A DNA stretch of 64,000 nt from Roseivirga sp. Lineage in GTDB: Bacteria > Bacteroidota > Bacteroidia > Cytophagales > Cyclobacteriaceae. Below are positions 28,631 through 38,289 of the stretch, one piece after another (within the stretch, counting starts at the first letter, position 1; each line of letters opens with the position of its first letter). The notes under the pieces were generated by a model that saw only the letters and a program-made list of their open reading frames with translations, was not told the DNA's origin and ran no database searches. Both the position numbers and the translations under genes were made by a program. The stretch spans positions 90,145 through 154,144 of the forward strand of contig JAJCYM010000089.1 of the NCBI GenBank assembly GCA_029262895.1, in the 5' to 3' direction.

Positions 28631-30154
28631 GTGACAAAAATAACAGCCAAATTAGTCAAGTTAACAACCTTAATCGGAGCATTCCTGCTCCTGACTGTTG
28701 CTGCGTTCGCTTCTGACAAGCTCCCACATGAAATCATAAATAAGGAAAAAGCTGCTGAAGATATCAGGTTCTACTTTTCCTTGATTGACGCCCAGCACGG
28801 CAACCCTTATGAGTATATCTCAAGAACTGAATTCAAAAAATTAGTAGATCAAAAGATTAGCGCACTCCCTGAAACCATAACTAACCAAGCCTTTTCCAGT
28901 ATTCTTCTTGAATTAAATCAAAACATTCGCTGTGGCCACACCAGCGTGACGCCAGATGTCACTTTAATCAAAAGGGCCTCTGACCAATCCAATTTTTTCC
29001 CTTACCCTATCTCCATCATAGATGGCGAAATCTATCTTGATTTTGAAGATGTTGAAATTCCTCATGCTTCTAAGCTTCTGAGCATCAACGGTAAAAAGTC
29101 TGACCAAATTCTTAATGACCTTCTTTCTCTTACTATTACCGATGGCCATATAGAAACCAAGTTGAAGAGAGAACTTGAAAGTCGTTTTGGCTATTACTAC
29201 TACTTAAAGTATGGCCCAAGTGCCACATTCAATGTTGATTATTCTTCGAATCAGGAAATATCAACGCAAAGCGTAAAGGCGATAACCGGCAACGTGATGT
29301 TAGCCAACAATTATTATCGTCCTCTTTATAAGACACACGAACGATATTACCATTTCACACACCTAGATGCGATTGACTCCCTTCACACGCTGGTTCTGAC
29401 GCTAAATACTTTTCAGGCAAACCCTGAATGGTTTTACGAAAGAATCGCTTCCAGATATAACAAGGCATCAAAGACATTTGACTTTGATAACCTTGTTCTG
29501 GATCTACGAGGCAATGAAGGGGGCGATCGCAGACTATTAAACATACTATATCAGATCATTGCAGGTCGTGACCTGGTAGATCCTTCTGAAACTCACATTA
29601 GAGCTCAGAACATTTTTGGAACTGATCAACTGATCGGTATCAACGGTAGTTTTAATACTACTCAAGTCGTGGCTGGGGCAGAGTCTTATTTGAAGCGATA
29701 TTTTGTAAATGAAAAAGACGGTTTGTTCTCATCTGAAGTGATGAACTGGTATGATGAGTTCAAGCTTGGGTTCGATATGGAAAATGTCCAGTTTGAAGGG
29801 CAAGTATATGTCCTGACTTCAGGCAAAACTTTTTCAGCTGCAGCTGATCTGGCTAGAATACTAAGCTCGCTTGACAATGTGACTCTGGTAGGAGAAGAGA
29901 CTGGTGGTGCTCACGAAGCGAGAACAGCCAATATGCTGCTTAACTACGCGTTGCCAAATTCTAAGCATAACATTCAAATTCCCGTGATCTACGAAAAATT
30001 TGTGAACGCTGATGTATCTGTAGCCGCGGGTCGAGGTACCTTCCCCGATTACCACATCACTCAGAGTTTTCAGGACCTTCTAAATAAGAGAGACGCTGTC
30101 TTTGATTTCACACTCGATCTTATTCAGGAAAATAGCAGGCTGGGTACCAATTAA
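28631..30154 (+). CDS. S41 family peptidase
   Basis: From GTG 28631 the product is 507 aa. This start is preceded by AAAGGGG and yields a clean signal peptide (MTKITAKLVKLTTLIGAFLL, cleavage near AFAS); the longer TTG-initiated frame from 28586 does not. The S41 tail-specific protease core is visible: DNLVLDLRGNEGGDRRLL, then TSGKTFSAAADLA with the nucleophile Ser, then GEETGGAHEA. No PDZ domain is evident, placing it with the shorter C-terminal-protease-like relatives. It acts in the periplasm or outer membrane; substrate unknown. polA follows after 48 bp. Confidence 0.87.
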   Translation: MTKITAKLVKLTTLIGAFLLLTVAAFASDKLPHEIINKEKAAEDIRFYFSLIDAQHGNPYEYISRTEFKKLVDQKISALPETITNQAFSSILLELNQNIRCGHTSVTPDVTLIKRASDQSNFFPYPISIIDGEIYLDFEDVEIPHASKLLSINGKKSDQILNDLLSLTITDGHIETKLKRELESRFGYYYYLKYGPSATFNVDYSSNQEISTQSVKAITGNVMLANNYYRPLYKTHERYYHFTHLDAIDSLHTLVLTLNTFQANPEWFYERIASRYNKASKTFDFDNLVLDLRGNEGGDRRLLNILYQIIAGRDLVDPSETHIRAQNIFGTDQLIGINGSFNTTQVVAGAESYLKRYFVNEKDGLFSSEVMNWYDEFKLGFDMENVQFEGQVYVLTSGKTFSAAADLARILSSLDNVTLVGEETGGAHEARTANMLLNYALPNSKHNIQIPVIYEKFVNADVSVAAGRGTFPDYHITQSFQDLLNKRDAVFDFTLDLIQENSRLGTN

Positions 30155-30202
30155 TTCCCACATACTTCTTCCCTCTTTTCTCGGATTACTTAACTTTATA
30201 AA

Positions 30203-33019
30203 ATGAGTAAACCCGAAAAATCTCTTTTCCTTCTGGATGCAATGGCACTGATCTATCGTGCGCATTTTGCCTTTAGCAAAAACCCAAGAATTAACTCCAA
30301 AGGATTGAATACAGGAGCCCCCTTTGGGTTTACCAATAGCCTCTATGAAATCATAGAAAAAAAACGGCCCACACATATTGCTGTGGCCTTTGACACCAAG
30401 GCGCCAACTTTCAGACATGACCGTTTTCCGGAATATAAAGCCAACCGAGACGAAACACCTGAAGACATCAAAATAGGCATCCCTATTGTAAAAGATATTG
30501 TCAGAGCTTTCAACATCCCCGTGCTCGAATTAGATGGTTATGAGGCAGACGACATCATCGGTACATTTGCCAAGAAAGCATCCAAGGTTGGCTTTGAAGT
30601 CTTTATGATGACCCCGGACAAGGACTATGGCCAGTTGGTGGAAGAGCATATCTACCTCTACAAACCTGCCTTTATGGGTAATGCCGTTGATGTGATGGGC
30701 ATTCCTGACATTCTCGCAAAGTGGGACATTTCACGCATTGATCAGGTCATAGACATGCTCGGGCTTCAGGGCGACTCAGTTGATAATATACCTGGCATCC
30801 CAGGAGTGGGACCAAAAACCGCTGCCAAACTTTTGAAAGAATATGATACCCTGGAAAACATTGTGGCTCATGCGCACGAACTCAAGGGTAAGCTTGGGGA
30901 GAAAGTAGCTGAATTCGGTGAGCAAGGTGTTCTCTCCAAAGAGTTGGCTACCATCGACATCGAAGTGCCAATTGAATTTGATGAGGAGGCCATGAAGTAT
31001 ACCAAGCCAAAGATGGATGACCTCAAGAAGATATTTGAAGAACTTGAGTTCAGAACTACCTTGAAACGGATACTCGGTGATGGTGGTGGTGCCAGCACAG
31101 GTACTGCCAAAAAACCCAAGCCAGCGGCTGCGGAACAAATGGGTCTCTTCTCTGATACTTCACCTTCCGTAGTTGAAGCAGAAGAGGAAGAAGGACCTGC
31201 TGAAAAATCAACCTTGGATTCGACAGAGCATCACTATCATCTTATAGATACTCCCAAATTGCGGAAAAGACTCATCAAGTATCTGTTGATGCAATCCGAG
31301 TTTTGCTTTGATACGGAAACAGATAGCATTGACCCCATAGAGGCCAACCTGGTTGGAATTGCTTTTTCATATCGGTCAAAAGAGGCGTATTACGTGCCCA
31401 CACCTGAAGACCGTGAGGAAACACAGAAAATTGTTGATGAGTTTAAAGAGGTCTTCAATAAAGAAGGCATTCTAAAGATTGCTCAAAACGCCAAATACGA
31501 CATTCAAGTACTCAAAAATTACGGTGTAGAAGTAAAAGGCCCCATTTTCGATACCATGATTGCCCATTATCTTATTGATCCGGATACCAGGCACAATATG
31601 GACGTTTTGGCCGAAAATTATCTTAACTATTCTCCTGTGTCCATTACAGAGTTGATAGGCAAAAAAGGGGGTGTTCAGGGGACCATGCGAGACGTTCCGG
31701 TCCATAAGGTGGTGGAATATGCTGGGGAAGATGCAGACATTACTCTGCAACTAAAACATAAATTAGCGCCCATTCTGGAGCAAAATGAAGTAACAAAGCT
31801 TTTTGATGAGGTAGAACTGCCCTTAATAGACGTGCTGGCAGACATTGAATACAATGGCGTCAAAATAGACACGGAAGTTTTGGCTGCTATGTCTAAAGAA
31901 TTACAAACAGAGAGCCTCAAGGCGCAAACGGAAATTTTTGAATTAGCGGGTGAAGAGTTCAATATCGCCTCTCCCAAACAATTGGGTGTGGTGCTTTTTG
32001 AAAAAATGAAGCTTATTGAAAAACCAAAAAAGACCAAGACAGGCCAATATGCAACAGGTGAAGACATCTTGTCTAAACTTGCAGTTCAGCATCCTATTGC
32101 TGCACGTATTCTGGAATTTCGAGAGTATCAAAAATTAAAGTCGACCTATGTAGACGCCTTGCCCACCATGATAAGTCCGGTAGATGGTTTAGTTCATACC
32201 GATTATCGGCAGGCAGTCGCTGCAACCGGCCGGCTCAGCTCAAACAATCCCAACTTACAGAACATCCCGATTCGAACGGTGAAAGGAAGAGAAATTCGAA
32301 AGGCATTTATCCCAAGGTCTGAGGATTTTGTACTAATGGCCGCAGATTATTCCCAAATCGAACTCCGTATTGTGGCTTCCTTTGCCAAAGACGAAAGCAT
32401 GATCGAAGCATTTAAGTCCGGTAGAGATATTCATGCTACCACGGCTTCCAAGGTTTTCAATGTTCCTCTTGATGAAGTGGATCGCGAAATGAGAGGCAAA
32501 GCTAAAGGAGTGAATTTTGGTTTGATTTATGGCATTTCAGCATTCGGGTTGGCCCAGAATATCGGTATTTCAAGAACTGAGGCACAAGAAGTCATTTCCT
32601 CCTATTTCAATGAATTCCCTGGCGTCAAACGATATATGGATGAATCTGTAAACAAAGCTCGTGAGTTGACCTATGTTGAAACCATTTTAGGCAGACGAAG
32701 GTACTTGCGTGATATTCATTCCAAAAATATGGTCGGCAGAGGGCATGCCGAACGCAATGCCATTAATGCCCCTATTCAAGGCAGTGCCGCTGATATGATC
32801 AAAATTGCCATGATCAATATTCACAATTGGATGAAGTCAGAGGGCCTAAAATCAAAAATGATAATGCAGGTTCACGATGAACTGGTATTTGACGTCCACA
32901 AATCTGAGCTGGATCTGATGAGATCCAAAATCCCGGAATTAATGAAGTCAGCCGTGGAACTTGATGTTCCCATGGAAGTTGAGGTTGGTGTTGGTGAAAA
33001 CTGGCTGGTGGCTCATTAG
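30203..33019 (+). CDS. polA: DNA polymerase I
   Basis: The 938-aa product has the three PolA modules in order: 5'-3' exonuclease (about 1-290; DGYEADDIIG, TPDKDYGQLV, GDSVDNIPG), 3'-5' exonuclease (about 345-530) and polymerase (about 560-938). The proofreading site looks intact, with FDTETDS, QNAKYD and YAGEDAD. The polymerase has SNNPNLQNIP (motif around residue 687), ADYSQIELR and the VHDELVFDV end. It fills gaps and removes Okazaki primers. A low-complexity linker rich in Glu joins the first two modules. Confidence 0.98.
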   Translation: MSKPEKSLFLLDAMALIYRAHFAFSKNPRINSKGLNTGAPFGFTNSLYEIIEKKRPTHIAVAFDTKAPTFRHDRFPEYKANRDETPEDIKIGIPIVKDIVRAFNIPVLELDGYEADDIIGTFAKKASKVGFEVFMMTPDKDYGQLVEEHIYLYKPAFMGNAVDVMGIPDILAKWDISRIDQVIDMLGLQGDSVDNIPGIPGVGPKTAAKLLKEYDTLENIVAHAHELKGKLGEKVAEFGEQGVLSKELATIDIEVPIEFDEEAMKYTKPKMDDLKKIFEELEFRTTLKRILGDGGGASTGTAKKPKPAAAEQMGLFSDTSPSVVEAEEEEGPAEKSTLDSTEHHYHLIDTPKLRKRLIKYLLMQSEFCFDTETDSIDPIEANLVGIAFSYRSKEAYYVPTPEDREETQKIVDEFKEVFNKEGILKIAQNAKYDIQVLKNYGVEVKGPIFDTMIAHYLIDPDTRHNMDVLAENYLNYSPVSITELIGKKGGVQGTMRDVPVHKVVEYAGEDADITLQLKHKLAPILEQNEVTKLFDEVELPLIDVLADIEYNGVKIDTEVLAAMSKELQTESLKAQTEIFELAGEEFNIASPKQLGVVLFEKMKLIEKPKKTKTGQYATGEDILSKLAVQHPIAARILEFREYQKLKSTYVDALPTMISPVDGLVHTDYRQAVAATGRLSSNNPNLQNIPIRTVKGREIRKAFIPRSEDFVLMAADYSQIELRIVASFAKDESMIEAFKSGRDIHATTASKVFNVPLDEVDREMRGKAKGVNFGLIYGISAFGLAQNIGISRTEAQEVISSYFNEFPGVKRYMDESVNKARELTYVETILGRRRYLRDIHSKNMVGRGHAERNAINAPIQGSAADMIKIAMINIHNWMKSEGLKSKMIMQVHDELVFDVHKSELDLMRSKIPELMKSAVELDVPMEVEVGVGENWLVAH

Positions 33020-33070
33020 TGTATCAATTAGGGCATTTGCCGTTTTAAGATTGTTCACAAAAATAGAGCC

Positions 33071-36000
33071 GTGGCTCAAAGCCGAATAGATATACCTAAC
33101 AAGCTTATTCTATGCATTGTCCTGCTATTTTCTATTTCTTCATTTCAATTACTTGCTCAGACAATAAAAGTTAGCAAACTAGGAGTTGATCAAGGCCTTT
33201 CCAACAGTAATGTAAGAGACTTACTTACCGACAAATATGGTTACAAATGGATTTCCACCGGTCATGGGCTAAACAAATATGATGGCCTCAACTTTGAGAC
33301 ATTCCGGTATGACCCAATGGACACTTTTTCGCTCAGAGCCAATAGCCTGGGCACACTCTACGAAGATCGTGATGCCAATATTTGGGTGACTGTCGATATT
33401 GGTGGCATTGCAAAGTTTGATCGGGTAACCAACAAGTTTCATTTTTTCTTCTATGATCCAGTTGATGCTGCACATGCCAATAACTATGTGGCCAGTGCCT
33501 TGTTCGATAGCAAAGGAAGAAATTGGATTGGTACACGAACCAACATCAATCTGATCAATGAAGAAAACGGCAAGTTTGAACCTGTCCGTATTAAAGGCAG
33601 TTCAGATGTGCAGGTTTCAGAGATTTATGAAGATAGATCAGGCTACATCTGGCTGGCCACACACACAGGACTGTTCAGGTTTGACGAAGACGCTAAGCAA
33701 TTTTTGGAGGTCAGGAATCGGAAAGGCGGTTCCATTATTTCAGTGAACAACTTTATGGAAGATAAACAAGGCAGTCTTTGGATGACATCACCTAATGACG
33801 GCATTCATCGAATGACCAGACAACAAAGCAATCCGATGTCTGTTCCATCTCCTGTTTCAGCCGACAACTTTGTGACAAATCTTTTTCAAACCGGTAGCTC
33901 CAATGCCATGATCTCAATATTGAGAAAAGGGATTTTTCAATGGAAAAATGAAAAATGGAAGGTCGTTGAAATCAACAATTTTCAAAGTGATCAATTGAGC
34001 ATGGCTCACAGTGACCTTGAAAACGAAGATATATTTTTGCTTACTGTTGGAAATCGGGTTTCCCTTTTTGACAAAAAAAGACAGCAGACCCAAACTATTG
34101 CTGATTTCAACAAACCACTCACCTGCTTTTGGCTCGATCCAAACAGTAGATTATGGCTTGGAACAAGAGATTTTGGGCTTTATCATACCACCAAGGAGCC
34201 AGATATTTTTAGAACAACGCAAGTAGAGGGGCATCCTGGTGGTGATCCTAACTATGCCAATTACATTGTCAACCTTCTGGAGACCAAGTCAGGTCAACTC
34301 TATTTTGTGGCAGGTGCCGGTTTATTCGAGTTTGATAAACCCACGGGGTCAGTAACACATGTTATTGACTATTGGAATCCCGCACATTTTAGCTTTGGGG
34401 TCAATCATGCACTTGAATTAGATGATGGTTCATTGTTATTATCTAGCAGCCGTGGACTTTTTCAATTTGATCCTAGCACTCAAAAAGCAACTCGACTTTT
34501 ACCTTATGAAGGCAGGTTCGTAGAGGTTGTTCTCAAAGAAAATCGGTTATGGGCTATAGGTAATTTTGGTCTGTTACTGCATGACTTGGTAAGTAATGAA
34601 ACTACCATTTTCAAAGATGTGGAAGAGGCGCCTGAGTCCCTCAAGACTAATTTAAGCCGAAAGCTCTTTGTGGATTCAAAAGGCGTAGTATGGGTTGGTA
34701 CTGTTCGCGAGGGGCTTTATAGGATTGAGAAAAAAAAGGGACAATTTGTATTTGACCGTTACCTATATACGGGTGTCCGTACCTCAGGATATTTATCTCA
34801 TACCATCAATGCAATCTATGAAGATAGCAGCGATAGGCTTTGGGTTGGGGGTTTCAGCACTGGCTTACTTGAGTTTGACAGAAACACAGAGGAATTTATT
34901 AATTACACTCCCAAAGGAGAGTTACCCATACCAAACATACAATCCATAGAGGAAGCGGATGATGGCTGCATTTGGATGAGTGCTGACAATGGTATTCACA
35001 AATTCGTTTACAGCGACAAGTCTTTTAAAAGATATACAACCAACGATGGGCTAAGAAGCAATTCATTTGTTCTGAGATCTTCGGCAAAAAGCAGCAATGG
35101 CACTCTTCATTTTGGAAGCAATCTCGGCCTTACTTCTTTTGATCCATCACAAATGCAAGCCCCTCAATCCGTTCCTAAAGTTATTCTGGAGCAGATCAAG
35201 GTCTCGAATGAGCATCTGCCATTAAAAACACCCATTCCGGAAATTGAGTCTATTGATTTGGGCTACAACCAAAACCTGCTGTCACTCAAGTTTGTTGCGA
35301 TTGATTTTGACAATGCTGACCAAATCACCTATGCTTATCAAATTGATGGCCTGAACGATCAGTGGGTGAATCTTGGGCAAAATCAAACTGTGAACTTCAG
35401 CAATCTTGGCCCTGGAAATTATACATTTAAGGTTCGAGCTGCACTCAACGGAGGAGTCTGGGGCGAACCCACAGCTATTCGCATTTCAATAGATCCCCCT
35501 TTTTGGTTAAAACCATGGTTTTTCGGTTTGATCGCAGTGTTAATCTTGCTGTCATTCTGGTTGTTTCATCAATACCGTCTGCATCAAAAGTTAAGTAGAA
35601 TCAATGTGATGGAAGAGGTACGTCAAAATGCGGCAGCTGATTTTCATGATGAGATGGGGAATAAACTGACCAGGATTGCTCTCTTTAGCGATGTACTAAA
35701 ACAAAAGCTAAATGGTTCCTCCAAGGAGGTGAGCGAATATGTAGATAAAATTCAGGACAATTCACGAAACTTGAATAGCTCGATGCGCGATTTCCTTTGG
35801 GCCCTTGATCCAAAAAAGGACACCGCCTATGATGTGGCCATCATGTTGAAAGATTTTGGCGAGGACCTTTTCGACAAAACCGGAATCGAATTCAATGTAG
35901 CGTGTATCGAATCGAATCTCGAACGTTATAAGCTGGATATGGATTGGAAGAGAAATTTGATTATGATTTTCAAAGAAGCCATGCACAACATTCTCAAACA

Positions 36001-36235
36001 TGCCAATGCGACTCACGTTTCTTTGAATTTTGCTCTCTCATCTGATAATCTGAAGATTCGACTTAATGACAACGGTATCGGGCTCGAGTCTACGCAGGAA
36101 AGAGAAGGTTACGGCCTAAAAAATATGAATTACAGATCCAAACAGTTGGCTGGAAGGCTAACAGTGGAAAACGAGGATTTAGGGGGAACATCGGTACTAT
36201 TTGAAGGCAATTTGAAGGCATTTAGCATTATATGA
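33071..36235 (+). CDS. Propeller-sensor histidine kinase (Reg_prop, Y_Y_Y, HisKA_3)
   Basis: The 1054-aa product starts with GTG and has a signal-anchor (about residues 12-30). About 700 residues form two-component-regulator propeller repeats (DKYGYKWISTGHGLNKYDG, DRSGYIWLATHTGLFRFD and many more). A Y_Y_Y domain follows (about 725-800), then one membrane helix (WFFGLIAVLILLSFWLF), a HisKA_3 domain with phospho-His in DFHDEMGNKLTRI, and a HATPase domain (FKEAMHNILKHANA, NDNGIGL, YGLKNM). The periplasmic sensor is of the type used for polysaccharide or other ligands. Its stop overlaps the response regulator start by 4 nt. Confidence 0.94.
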   Translation: MAQSRIDIPNKLILCIVLLFSISSFQLLAQTIKVSKLGVDQGLSNSNVRDLLTDKYGYKWISTGHGLNKYDGLNFETFRYDPMDTFSLRANSLGTLYEDRDANIWVTVDIGGIAKFDRVTNKFHFFFYDPVDAAHANNYVASALFDSKGRNWIGTRTNINLINEENGKFEPVRIKGSSDVQVSEIYEDRSGYIWLATHTGLFRFDEDAKQFLEVRNRKGGSIISVNNFMEDKQGSLWMTSPNDGIHRMTRQQSNPMSVPSPVSADNFVTNLFQTGSSNAMISILRKGIFQWKNEKWKVVEINNFQSDQLSMAHSDLENEDIFLLTVGNRVSLFDKKRQQTQTIADFNKPLTCFWLDPNSRLWLGTRDFGLYHTTKEPDIFRTTQVEGHPGGDPNYANYIVNLLETKSGQLYFVAGAGLFEFDKPTGSVTHVIDYWNPAHFSFGVNHALELDDGSLLLSSSRGLFQFDPSTQKATRLLPYEGRFVEVVLKENRLWAIGNFGLLLHDLVSNETTIFKDVEEAPESLKTNLSRKLFVDSKGVVWVGTVREGLYRIEKKKGQFVFDRYLYTGVRTSGYLSHTINAIYEDSSDRLWVGGFSTGLLEFDRNTEEFINYTPKGELPIPNIQSIEEADDGCIWMSADNGIHKFVYSDKSFKRYTTNDGLRSNSFVLRSSAKSSNGTLHFGSNLGLTSFDPSQMQAPQSVPKVILEQIKVSNEHLPLKTPIPEIESIDLGYNQNLLSLKFVAIDFDNADQITYAYQIDGLNDQWVNLGQNQTVNFSNLGPGNYTFKVRAALNGGVWGEPTAIRISIDPPFWLKPWFFGLIAVLILLSFWLFHQYRLHQKLSRINVMEEVRQNAAADFHDEMGNKLTRIALFSDVLKQKLNGSSKEVSEYVDKIQDNSRNLNSSMRDFLWALDPKKDTAYDVAIMLKDFGEDLFDKTGIEFNVACIESNLERYKLDMDWKRNLIMIFKEAMHNILKHANATHVSLNFALSSDNLKIRLNDNGIGLESTQEREGYGLKNMNYRSKQLAGRLTVENEDLGGTSVLFEGNLKAFSII

Positions 36236-36870
36236 AAACTGAAAGAGCAAGGAATATCAGAGTCGTAATTGTTGAAGATGATCCGGAAATCCGAATCAAT
36301 CTGGCACTTTTAATCAATACATCCGAAGGCCTAATATGCCAATATACCTTTAAGGATGCCGAGGAGCTCCTCAGAAATTTATCTGTAGTAAACCCTGAAT
36401 TGGTTTTAATGGATATTCAACTTCCAGGCATTTCTGGAATAGAGGCCGTGAAAAAACTAAAAGACATAAATCGGCATATTGAAGTCCTGATGCTCACGGT
36501 ATATCAAGATGACAAGCTCGTTTTTGATTCACTATGTGCTGGTGCCTCAGGTTATCTTATCAAAAGTACGTCACCTGAACGAATTGTGAGTTCCATTCGT
36601 GAGGTACTTGCCGGAGGTGCACCTATGAGCACCCAGGTAGCCAGAATGGTGGTGAGTTCCTTTCAGCGAAAAAAAGAATCCGGTTTAACAGAACGAGAAC
36701 ATGATGTCTTGCTTCAGCTGTGTGAGGGAAAAAGCTACAAGAACATTGCCGATGCCCTGTTTATCAGCCAGGACACCGTCAGGTCTCACATCAAGAGTAT
36801 CTACAAGAAGTTAGAAGTAAACTCTAAATCTGAAGCCGTAGTAAAAGCGTTTAAAGAGAGACTCGTTTAA
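36232..36870 (+). CDS. NarL/LuxR-type response regulator
   Basis: The 212-aa product has a receiver domain with acidic pocket VEDDPEI and phospho-acceptor D61 (VLMDIQLPG), and a C-terminal LuxR helix-turn-helix (LTEREHDVLLQLCEGKSYKNIADALF). It overlaps the propeller histidine kinase gene by ATGA and is surely its partner. Targets are not visible; the NHL lipoprotein cluster converges on it from the right, but the operators there are not shown to be its sites. Confidence 0.95.
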   Translation: MKTERARNIRVVIVEDDPEIRINLALLINTSEGLICQYTFKDAEELLRNLSVVNPELVLMDIQLPGISGIEAVKKLKDINRHIEVLMLTVYQDDKLVFDSLCAGASGYLIKSTSPERIVSSIREVLAGGAPMSTQVARMVVSSFQRKKESGLTEREHDVLLQLCEGKSYKNIADALFISQDTVRSHIKSIYKKLEVNSKSEAVVKAFKERLV

Positions 36871-36875
36871 ACCGA

Positions 36876-38168
36876 CTAGTCCTTCTCCAATCTCACCTTC
36901 TTAATATATGAAGGTTTGAACAGGCCACCTGCGGTTGGTTTTCCATCATTGATGTACAAAAATTTGCCATCGGGACTAAACCCGAGGTCATTTGGCAATG
37001 ACAATTCCGCTTGTTGTGCAGCCCCCTCTCTATGGCCTCTTGCGCCACTTCCTACCACTATTGAGGTGGCACCTCCAAGTGTGACTTCATACACTTGATT
37101 GGCTTGTATGGCAACCACGTATAAGCGGCCCTCAAAATAAGTAAGGTGTCCATTGTTTGACCCCGGTAGTGTGGCAAGTCCACTCGCGGTTCCATCCGGG
37201 GTGATTTTGACCACTCGCCCGTTTCCAAAATTGGCTACATATAAGTTCCCTGTTTCATCTATAGCAATTCCATTTGGGCAACTGAAAATTGAGCCACTTG
37301 CAAACGTGGTCACTTCCAATGCCGGAGTCACTTTCTTAACAGTATTGTCACCACAATTACAGACATATAAATTGCCTGCCGGATCGAATACCAATCCGAC
37401 CGGAGACTTCATGGCAGAAACGAAGCCAGAGACCTGCCCAGCCATGGTAACCTTGCTGATTAGGCCATTCCCAATATTAGACTGATAGATATTTCCGTCC
37501 GGGCCTATGGTGTTTCCCGAGGCACCCGTGAATCCGCTGGCAAACAAGCTGGCACTACCTTCAGGAGTGATTTTATATAAAGAGGTGCCCGGAGGACTCG
37601 ATAGAGAAGCTCCGAAATCTGCCGAATAAATGTTTCCATCAGCATCGACAACAAGCCCACCAAGACCAATCGGCAGTTCTGCCAAAATTTCCACAATGTC
37701 AGTCTTGGCCAAGGTCAATTGCGCGCTAGCGCTACTCAAAACGCCTTCTACACCGGTGATACCAACAGACAAAATAAAAATTCTATAGGACACGGACTCC
37801 ACAACAGCGCCTCCATCACTGTCTAGTGCAGTAGCAGAAAGGTTGGTTGAAATAGCAGAACCTGTTTTATCAATTCTCACAAAAGACCGAGCAGGAATAG
37901 TCTGGGCCGTGGCAAGGTCAAAACCTCCGGTGGCGCTCGTCTTGACTACAAAAACCCGATAATGGTCAACACTGGATTCATCTTGCGGGATTTTAAAGCT
38001 CACCTTAATATCTGAAGCATCTCCTGAATTCTCAGAATCAATTGCTTGAACAGCCGTAACCTCAATATCTATCTCAGGTTGAGGGCCGGGGTTACCACCA
38101 TCATCCGATCCACAGGCAGAGAATATTACAAGAATTACAAGGCAAAAAATTCGAAAAAGAGGTCTCAT
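36876..38168 (-). CDS. NHL-propeller lipoprotein, copy 1
   Basis: The 430-aa product is a lipoprotein with lipid-accepting Cys19 in VIFSACGSDD. Residues about 35-150 look like a fibronectin-III-like domain (VSFKIPQDESSVDHYRVFVV). From about 160 a beta propeller of NHL-type repeats follows (GLVVDADGNIYSADFG, NTIGPDGNIYQSNIG, GLVFDPAGNLYVCNCGDNT). It is nearly identical in layout and highly similar in sequence to the adjacent copy. It probably sits on the outer membrane and binds a ligand or partner; no enzyme residues are apparent. The next gene converges, 5 bp from stop to stop. Confidence 0.9.
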   Translation of the reverse strand: MRPLFRIFCLVILVIFSACGSDDGGNPGPQPEIDIEVTAVQAIDSENSGDASDIKVSFKIPQDESSVDHYRVFVVKTSATGGFDLATAQTIPARSFVRIDKTGSAISTNLSATALDSDGGAVVESVSYRIFILSVGITGVEGVLSSASAQLTLAKTDIVEILAELPIGLGGLVVDADGNIYSADFGASLSSPPGTSLYKITPEGSASLFASGFTGASGNTIGPDGNIYQSNIGNGLISKVTMAGQVSGFVSAMKSPVGLVFDPAGNLYVCNCGDNTVKKVTPALEVTTFASGSIFSCPNGIAIDETGNLYVANFGNGRVVKITPDGTASGLATLPGSNNGHLTYFEGRLYVVAIQANQVYEVTLGGATSIVVGSGARGHREGAAQQAELSLPNDLGFSPDGKFLYINDGKPTAGGLFKPSYIKKVRLEKD

Positions 38169-38230
38169 AAAGCTGCGATGTTAGGTGTGCAACAATCCTG
38201 GCTTATTAATCCCTCTGTGACCATGGCAAA

Positions 38231-38248
38231 AACACATATTTGTGTGAT
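38231..38248. promoter_or_regulatory. Operator-like dyad, site 1
   Basis: AACACAT-ATTT-GTGTGAT is an imperfect 7-4-7 dyad whose nearer edge is 63 nt upstream of the start of lipoprotein copy 1. It matches the sites at 39645 and 39907. Confidence 0.55.
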
Positions 38249-38289
38249 CACCCTGTTTCCCAGCTTTCAGCTTAACCCGCTTTAATTGA

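Noticed and set aside
30776..31138. 120-codon frame opposite polA
   Set aside because: Antisense to conserved polA codons, with no independent evidence.
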